Of a DNA stretch of 18,928 nucleotides, positions 13,810-18,928 are shown one piece after another. Under the pieces are notes generated by a model. The model was not told the DNA's origin, searched no databases, and saw only the letters and a list, made by a program, of their open reading frames with translations. The DNA is taken from the NCBI GenBank assembly GCA_051876105.1, contig JBJEHN010000103.1, positions 1-18,928 of the forward strand. The letters are read 5' to 3'. A program made the position numbers and the translations under genes. The DNA is from W2P13-069 sp051876105. Lineage in GTDB: Bacteria; Actinomycetota; Coriobacteriia; Coriobacteriales; QAMH01. Every line of letters begins with the position of its first letter. Position 1 is the stretch's first letter.

Positions 13810-14997
13810 CTAGTCGAGCCCGTGGTACTCCTTGCTGTTGGCGTTGTTCACCTGGATGTGGGTGTGGTTGCCGTTGTCGCCTGCCGCCGTGTAGTCCTTG
13901 AGCTGCATCTGGTCGCCGATGTAGGCGTAGACGTCGCGCACGGCCGCGATGGGCGTCACACCGCCCTCTACGACGTCGCCCACAGCGCAGCTGGCGTCTG
14001 TGAGGTGGATGAGCACCACGTCGAGGTCGGGGCGGCCCTGCGGCTGGATGTGGATCTGGATGTCCGGGTAGGACTCGTTGTTGTAGAGGCTGTACTCCTG
14101 CACCTTCACCACCGTGCCGCCCACAGGCGCATAGACGGTGGCGCCCACCGGGCCGCCGCAGTCGATGGCGCTGAGCTTGGGGCCCTCGTTCGTCGAGCGG
14201 AAGCAGCGGATGAACTCGCCCGTGAGCCAGGCATCGCCCGTGGGCTGGGCGTTTGCGTCGCGCCCCGTGCCGTGCTGGGCGATGACATCGGCGTTCGTCG
14301 CCTCTACGAGCTCGGTCTCAAGCGGCAGGGCATAGGAGTAGCTGGCGTTGTGGATGAGGATCTCGGTGAGCTGGTCTGCGCGCACAGCGCTGTGGAGCAT
14401 GACGCCGTCGCAGGAAGCTATGTAGGGCGTAGGGAGATAGTCCTCCACCGTCTTCTGGGCAAGCAACTCGAAGGCAGGCAGGGACGCGGCCCCTCCCTGT
14501 GCGCTGGGCTGCTCCTGCGGGGCGCCGCCAACACAGCGGGTCACGGCGAACACCGCCAGCGCAAGCACCACGAGCAGCGCCAGCACGAGCGCCGCAAGCG
14601 GGACGCGTGGGGCCGCCGCAGCCGTAGAATGCGCGCCGTGGGCGCTGCGCGGGGCCGCCTGGCGGCCCTGCTGGGCGCGCTGGCGCCGGGGCGGGGCAGG
14701 TGAGGAGGGCCGGCCGCCGCGCTGGCTGCGTGCAGGGGCTTGCTGGCGCTGCGGCGGGGCCTGCCGGCGGCCCTGGGAGCCGCCGTAGGCAGAGCGCGAG
14801 TAAGCGCGCGGCTCCTGCGGCTGACGCGGATTCTGGGGGCGCTCTTCGGCATTGCGCGCACGGTAGCGGCTGCGGTCGTAGCTTGATGCGCCCTCGCTGC
14901 GCGCAGAGCCAGGCCGGCCACCCTCCGCAGGGCGCTGGGCTGCACCGACCCTTCGGTCGCGCACCTGGTAGCCGCTTCTGTCCTGTCTTATTCCCAT
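13810..14997 (-). CDS. Membrane-anchored M23/LytM-like protein, probably non-catalytic
   Basis: The 395-residue protein has a disordered basic N-terminus (1 to about 130, rich in Arg, Gln, Pro and Ser), one membrane helix at 131-153, and an outside domain. The C-terminal part resembles lysostaphin-type M23 peptidases: AIDCGGPVGATVYAPVGGTV (Asp279), LIHLTDASCAVGDVVEGG (His331) and GNHTHIQV (His378, His380). M23 enzymes bind zinc with a first HxxxD motif; here the His position is Leu275 while the Asp remains, so activity is doubtful. The extracellular part may bind peptidoglycan or regulate a hydrolase. No clear ribosome site precedes the ATG. It converges with the flavoprotein gene, with only 24 bases between stop codons. 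Confidence 0.75.
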   Translation of the reverse strand: MGIRQDRSGYQVRDRRVGAAQRPAEGGRPGSARSEGASSYDRSRYRARNAEERPQNPRQPQEPRAYSRSAYGGSQGRRQAPPQRQQAPARSQRGGRPSSPAPPRRQRAQQGRQAAPRSAHGAHSTAAAAPRVPLAALVLALLVVLALAVFAVTRCVGGAPQEQPSAQGGAASLPAFELLAQKTVEDYLPTPYIASCDGVMLHSAVRADQLTEILIHNASYSYALPLETELVEATNADVIAQHGTGRDANAQPTGDAWLTGEFIRCFRSTNEGPKLSAIDCGGPVGATVYAPVGGTVVKVQEYSLYNNESYPDIQIHIQPQGRPDLDVVLIHLTDASCAVGDVVEGGVTPIAAVRDVYAYIGDQMQLKDYTAAGDNGNHTHIQVNNANSKEYHGLD

Positions 14998-15015
14998 ATG
15001 CCCAGCTTAACAGCA

Positions 15016-15040
15016 AGAACCCCGCACAAGGCGGGGTTCT
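15016..15040 (-). terminator. Terminator of the hydrogenase operon
   Basis: A perfect 10-bp stem, AGAACCCCGC with GCGGGGTTCT and a 5-base loop, is followed on the minus strand by TTGCTGTTAA. It lies about 30 bases past the cytochrome b stop codon and just before the M23-like gene. Confidence 0.8.
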
Positions 15041-15071
15041 CGCGCAATCGCTGTATTCGGCGGGGAAGCGC

Positions 15072-15809
15072 TTAAGCGGTGGCTTCCTCGTCCTTCTTCA
15101 GGGGCTTGTACTCCTGAGGAGCGTCATGCAGCAGGTCCTCACCGCTGATGCACTGCTTCTCGGTATCCCAAGTCAGACCGCCATGCTCCTTGCGGAAGAA
15201 CATGATCATGGTGGGGGCGACGCCCTCGATGTTGGCCAGGTAGATGTGGATCAGCATGAAGCAGATGAACCAGAACATGCCTGCGTAGTGGATGATGCGG
15301 ACCTTCATCAGGCCGCCGACCAGGGTGGTGAACCACAGGCAGGGTGCCCACATGGCAGTGGTCTGCCACAGGCACAGGCCGGTGAAGAACATCGCGAAGA
15401 TGCCGACCACGACGAAGACGAAGTAGGCCATCTTCTGGGGCACGCCGTACTTGCCGGACAGCGGGTGCTCCTTCTTGATGAACAGGTAGTACTTGATCCA
15501 GGGGATCAGCTGGTGACGGTTCTCCTTCTGAGGCAGGAAGGAGCGGGCGTCCATGACCTTGACGCGGGTGCCGCCCACGTTGGCGGACTTGCCGAAGAAG
15601 GACCACACGAGGCGGAGCACCAGCGCAAAGAACAGGATGAAGCCGCAGCCCAGGTGCATGCCGCGGGCGATGCCCATCAAGCCGGGGACGACCGGGAAGT
15701 GGATCTCGATACCGGACAGGATCAGAAGGATCATGCAGATGAGGTTGATCCAGTGCCAGATGACTGCGGGCAGCGGATGGGCCTCACGGTAATGTGCCAT
15801 ATGTGCCAT
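15072..15809 (-). CDS. hyaC: [NiFe] hydrogenase cytochrome b subunit
   Basis: The 245-residue membrane protein passes electrons from the hydrogenase heterodimer to the quinone pool. Four hydrophobic segments lie near residues 13-33, 48-70, 126-148 and 172-194. Candidate heme-b ligands are His19 (IWHWIN), His52 (GMHLGCG), His174 (RIIHYAG) and His188 (MLIHIYL), which fits the HyaC/HupC family. The start at 15809 has GGGGAGG about 10 bases upstream, within the end of the large-subunit gene; a second ATG three codons later is less likely. It begins 3 bases after the large-subunit stop, so translation is probably coupled. It is the last gene of the operon. Confidence 0.93.
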   Translation of the reverse strand: MAHMAHYREAHPLPAVIWHWINLICMILLILSGIEIHFPVVPGLMGIARGMHLGCGFILFFALVLRLVWSFFGKSANVGGTRVKVMDARSFLPQKENRHQLIPWIKYYLFIKKEHPLSGKYGVPQKMAYFVFVVVGIFAMFFTGLCLWQTTAMWAPCLWFTTLVGGLMKVRIIHYAGMFWFICFMLIHIYLANIEGVAPTMIMFFRKEHGGLTWDTEKQCISGEDLLHDAPQEYKPLKKDEEATA

Positions 15810-15812
15810 GGA

Positions 15813-17534
15813 TTATCGACCTCCCCAAGGAGTGGTGTGCATCTCGAACTCCTTGCCGGTCTTGGGCTCAACCACATGGATAGCGCAAGCGATGCAAGGA
15901 TCGTAGCCGTGGACGATGCGCAGGGCATTGATCGGTGCCTTGACGTTGGCGACGGGGGTGCCGATCAGAGCCTGCTCGATGGTGCCCGGGATGTCGTCGT
16001 TGTCGCGCGGGGAGATGTTCCATGCAGTGGGAACCACAGCCTGGTAGTGAGTGATCTTGTTGTTCTTGATCTTCTCGCAGTGGAGAAGAGCGCCGCGAGG
16101 GGCCTCCCACAGGCCGGTGCCCTCACCGGTGGTGGTTGCCTTGGGAGTGAAGAACTCGGGCTCCTCGGTGTTGGCGATGTAGTCGACCAGCTCCATCAGC
16201 CAATCCTCCATGTACTTGGAGACGACCATGGCCTCGATGGGGCGGGCCAGCAGGCGGCCTGCGGCGGAGTTGAGCTTCCAGATGTCCTTCTTGGGATCCA
16301 GGCCCAGCTTGCCCATGCCGTAGTTGAGGCCGTCGACGATCTCGGACACGCCGGCGGTGTAGGCGTTCAGCACGCGGGCGAGGGGGCCGACCTCCATGAC
16401 CTGGCCGTTGTAGCGCGGGGCCTTGCACCAGGAGTACTTGTTGGAGGGATCGTAGCCCGGGAACTCCTTGGGCGGGTTGGTCTGGCCCTCCAGCGGGGGC
16501 AGGGAGTCGGACTCGCCGGTGTAGGGGTCGTAGTAGGAGTGCTTGACCTGCTCCTCGATGAGGGAGGCGTCGAACTCACTGCGGGTGACAACGTGGGTCT
16601 CCGGGTCGATGGTGGTGATGCCCGGCGGGAAGACGCGCTTCTTGGGGTCGTACTCGGTCTCGCCGGCCTCTGCGTCGATGGCAGAGTCGAAGACGCCGTA
16701 GCACATGAAGCGGCCGTGCTTGTTGTTGCCGATGGAGGCGACGTCGTCCAGGTAGACGCCGGCGATGGCCAGGGCATCGGGGACCTGAACGGTGGAGATG
16801 AAGTTCTGGAGCTGCTTGATGCGGGCCAGGATGTCATCCAGGCGCTCGACGTTGGGGTAGAAGCAGGTGCCGCCGGGGCGAGAGGTCATCACGTGGGGCA
16901 TCTTGCCGCCGATGATGGCAGAGATCTCGTCTGCGGTTGCCTGCTGGTCGAGGGCCTCGATGTAGTGGGCCACGGCGATGAGGTCGACCTCAGCGGGGAG
17001 CTTGTAGGCCTCGGGAGCCTGGCCCTCCATGAACCAGCCGCCGGACAGCCAGGAGTACTGGCCGTTCTCTGCGAAGGCGATCAGGCGCTCCTGGACGCCC
17101 TTGAAGTCGCGGACTGCCAGGCCGAGCTGCTGAGCCACGACGGTGGCCTGGTCGGGGTCGGCCTCCAGGGCGCGCAGGGGGTTGACGTAGTCGAGCGCGC
17201 CGAGCTGGTAGAACCACAGGATGTGAGAGTGCAGGTACTGGGCACCCTCGAGCAGGTTGCGGACAAGGCGGGCGCCTTCGGGATGATGGATGCCGTAGGC
17301 CTCCTCTGCCGCGTACACGGATGCGTGGCAGTGGGAGGTGGGGCAGACGCCGCAGATGCGCTGTGCGACCAGCGCTGCGTCGTCGGGCTCGCGGCCCTCG
17401 ACGATCAGCTCGAGACCGCGGAACAGGCCGCCGGAGACCCATGCATTGGAGACAACGCCATCGGTGACTTCCATCTCAATGCGCAGGTGACCTTCGATGC
17501 GGTCAACCGGATCGATAATAGACTTCTGTGCCAT
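15813..17534 (-). CDS. hyaB: [NiFe] hydrogenase large (catalytic) subunit
   Basis: The 573-residue subunit holds the Ni-Fe site that splits H2. The N-terminal motif RICGVCPTSHCHAS supplies Cys61 and Cys64, the C-terminal DPCIACAIH supplies Cys547 and Cys550, and RIEGH (12-16) holds the conserved glutamate near the active site. The motifs and length are typical of group 1 enzymes. A 20-residue tail after His553 should be removed by a HyaD/HybD-type protease after nickel insertion. No such protease, nor any hyp gene, is in the window. The start at 17534 has AAAGGAGGAG overlapping the end of the small-subunit gene; the two genes are 3 bases apart. Cotranslation and export with the Tat-signal small subunit is expected. 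Confidence 0.97.
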   Translation of the reverse strand: MAQKSIIDPVDRIEGHLRIEMEVTDGVVSNAWVSGGLFRGLELIVEGREPDDAALVAQRICGVCPTSHCHASVYAAEEAYGIHHPEGARLVRNLLEGAQYLHSHILWFYQLGALDYVNPLRALEADPDQATVVAQQLGLAVRDFKGVQERLIAFAENGQYSWLSGGWFMEGQAPEAYKLPAEVDLIAVAHYIEALDQQATADEISAIIGGKMPHVMTSRPGGTCFYPNVERLDDILARIKQLQNFISTVQVPDALAIAGVYLDDVASIGNNKHGRFMCYGVFDSAIDAEAGETEYDPKKRVFPPGITTIDPETHVVTRSEFDASLIEEQVKHSYYDPYTGESDSLPPLEGQTNPPKEFPGYDPSNKYSWCKAPRYNGQVMEVGPLARVLNAYTAGVSEIVDGLNYGMGKLGLDPKKDIWKLNSAAGRLLARPIEAMVVSKYMEDWLMELVDYIANTEEPEFFTPKATTTGEGTGLWEAPRGALLHCEKIKNNKITHYQAVVPTAWNISPRDNDDIPGTIEQALIGTPVANVKAPINALRIVHGYDPCIACAIHVVEPKTGKEFEMHTTPWGGR

Positions 17535-17537
17535 GGT

Positions 17538-18788
17538 TTACTCCTCCTTTGCAGACTCGTCGGCGGATGCGGTCTTTGCGGGCTCGTCGATGACGACCTT
17601 GCCGTGCTTGATCTCCCACTCCTTGGCCTTCTCGAAGGGAGCGCCGCCGTCGGTGCGGCCGGTGACCTTGAAGCCCATGCCGTGGACGACCAGCGCTGCG
17701 GCCACGAGGCCGGTGATGCCCAGCGCGATGGGGGTCACGTCAAAGCGCAGGCTGCCGAGGCGCACGCGCTTGATGCGGCCCAGGAAGGGCGTGTTGCTGT
17801 CGTACCAGTTGTAGGTGGTGGTGGTGGGATCGGAGCAGGAGCAGCCGATGCAGGGGCTGCCGGAGTCGATGCACCAGCTCACGCGGCGGTTCCAGCGGAC
17901 CTGAGCGCAGTTGCTCTTGGTCTGGGGGCCCTTGCAGCCAACGGGGTACAGGCAGTAGCCCATGGACTCTTCCTTGGTACCAAACTTGTAGACGAACTCG
18001 CCGTTCTCGAAGTGACCGCGGCGGGGGCAGTTGTCATGGATGGTCTGGTTGTAGAAGGCAGAGGGCGTGTTGAAGCCGTTGAGCTGGGGCAGCTTGCCGG
18101 TGAGGATGAACTCGACGATGACTGCGACCAGGCGAGCGGGGTTCACGGGGCAGGAGGGCACGTTGACGACGGGGGTCTCGATGCCGTTGTCCTTCATGAA
18201 CTTCTGGATGCCGCAGGCGCCCATGGGGTTGGGGTAGGCTGCGACGAAGCCGCCGTCGACGGCGCAGGAGCCTGCGGCGATGACAGCTGCGGCGTGCTTG
18301 CAGGCCTCGGCCAGGGGGCCGTCGGGCGTGCACACGGGGATGGGCTTGTTGTCCGGGCCGTCGCCCACGGTGAGGGCGTAGCCGTCGCAAGCGGTCATGA
18401 CAGCACCCTCGATGACCAGGACGTACTTGCCATCAGCATGCTTGATGGTCTCCTCGCGGGCCTCCTCGAGGGAGTAGCCGGCCCCGGCGCCCAGGGTCTC
18501 GGAGTAGTTCAGGGAGATGTACTCCATGATGATGGTTGCAGGGTCAGGATCATCAGCCTGAGCAAGGGACTCGGTGCAGCCGGTGCAAGAGCCCAGCTCC
18601 ATCCAGATCACGGGCAGCAGGGCGCCCGTTCCCTTGCCGATGAGGAGCTTCTCCTCAATCGCCTGAGCCACTTCGACTTCCGTGATGCCCTCGATGCCGA
18701 TTGCAGCTGCAACGGTACCGCAGAACGCCAAGAAAGAACGACGGGTCACGCCTCGTGACGCCAGCGGCTCACACAATGTATCCGCCAT
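17538..18788 (-). CDS. hyaA: [NiFe] hydrogenase small (electron-transfer) subunit with Tat signal
   Basis: The 416-residue subunit carries three Fe-S clusters from the Ni-Fe site towards cytochrome b. The Tat signal is VTRRSFLAF (14-22). Proximal cluster ligands are Cys68, Cys71, Cys175 and Cys213, with Gly70 where oxygen-tolerant six-cysteine enzymes have an extra Cys. Distal ligands are His251, Cys254, Cys279 and Cys285. Medial ligands are Cys294, Cys313 and Cys316 plus Cys306, in place of the usual proline. A C-terminal membrane helix (about 350-373) anchors it facing outward, followed by a charged tail. ATG at 18788 with GGAGG 5 bases before is preferred over a TTG at 18800, which overlaps that ribosome site. 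Confidence 0.96.
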   Translation of the reverse strand: MADTLCEPLASRGVTRRSFLAFCGTVAAAIGIEGITEVEVAQAIEEKLLIGKGTGALLPVIWMELGSCTGCTESLAQADDPDPATIIMEYISLNYSETLGAGAGYSLEEAREETIKHADGKYVLVIEGAVMTACDGYALTVGDGPDNKPIPVCTPDGPLAEACKHAAAVIAAGSCAVDGGFVAAYPNPMGACGIQKFMKDNGIETPVVNVPSCPVNPARLVAVIVEFILTGKLPQLNGFNTPSAFYNQTIHDNCPRRGHFENGEFVYKFGTKEESMGYCLYPVGCKGPQTKSNCAQVRWNRRVSWCIDSGSPCIGCSCSDPTTTTYNWYDSNTPFLGRIKRVRLGSLRFDVTPIALGITGLVAAALVVHGMGFKVTGRTDGGAPFEKAKEWEIKHGKVVIDEPAKTASADESAKEE

Positions 18789-18800
18789 AGATACCTCCAA

Positions 18801-18928
18801 AAAGTGTGAGACACCTGCCGCGGAGTCTCCTCCCCCGTACCCCTCCGGTAAACGAAAGCAGACCTAAGCGGCAGTTTTGTAACCAGAAGACTATAACAAG
18901 ACGGTGACGCTTTGTGCGCCCTACGCGC
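18801..18928 (-). promoter_or_regulatory. Leader and promoter region of the hydrogenase operon
   Basis: On the minus strand TATAGT (18890-18895) matches the -10 consensus at 5 of 6 positions, and a leader of roughly 95 bases follows. No clear -35 is visible, which would fit an activator-dependent promoter. The leader contains a purine-rich stretch and the strong GGAGG site of hyaA. I see no recognisable riboswitch or clear FNR-type palindrome. Confidence 0.35.

Noticed and set aside
14700..18758. Very long plus-strand open frame (over 1300 codons) opposite the M23-like gene and hydrogenase operon
   Set aside because: It is antisense to well-recognised genes, has low-complexity composition rich in Val, Asp, Gly, Ala and Leu, and shows no domain. 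It is a by-product of high-GC codon use on the other strand.
1..18928. CRISPR arrays, tRNA or rRNA genes, integrase or transposase genes
   Set aside because: I found no regularly spaced repeats, tRNA-like cloverleaf, rRNA sequence or transposase/integrase motif on either strand.

Overview
This is GC-rich, gene-dense bacterial DNA. Gene content and sequence style suggest an anaerobic actinobacterium of the class Coriobacteriia (the Olsenella/Collinsella/Eggerthella range). The supports are a membrane [NiFe] hydrogenase, formate-tetrahydrofolate ligase, an ArsM-ArsS-like methyltransferase/radical SAM protein, many CCG-type Fe-S cysteines and G+C-biased third codon positions. The placement is inference; the window has no rRNA or tRNA to anchor it. 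I found no CRISPR array, prophage or intact insertion sequence.

Left part (1-4700). The promoter and ribosome binding site of a leftward gene lie at the left edge, with its start codon just outside. Next come a long inverted repeat that looks like a structured RNA, a REP-like palindrome and a terminator. Leftward genes follow: an AGCS sodium:amino-acid symporter behind a clear glycine riboswitch, fhs behind its own terminator, and an OhrR-like MarR regulator. The riboswitch implies that the symporter handles glycine. Together with Fhs this points to glycine and one-carbon metabolism.

Middle part (4800-8800). A two-gene leftward operon encodes a divergent COG0523/CobW-like GTPase and a 693-residue fusion of an ArsM-type arsenite methyltransferase with an ArsS-type radical SAM enzyme. 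A cysteine-rich PadR regulator is transcribed divergently. A perfect 8-bp inverted repeat overlaps the operon's -10 box. This is the best candidate in the window for a little-described system: a regulated organoarsenical or metal(loid)-modifying unit. A perfect REP-like palindrome ends padR.

Right-middle (8860-15000). This holds ilvE (branched-chain aminotransferase, with promoter and terminator), then two decayed DUF262/GmrSD-type remnants in tandem. One is interrupted by an amber codon and the other is a 59-codon fragment. The rightward gene after them encodes an unusual 833-residue flavoprotein that carries two [4Fe-4S] ferredoxin motifs and two CCG (HdrB/HdrD-type) domains in one chain. 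A convergent gene encodes a membrane-anchored, M23-like protein that seems to have lost a zinc ligand.

Right part (15016-18928). A compact leftward operon, small subunit - large subunit - cytochrome b, encodes a Tat-exported group 1 [NiFe] uptake hydrogenase. The small subunit has a cysteine where many standard enzymes have proline, which predicts a medial [4Fe-4S] cluster. No maturation genes are in the window.
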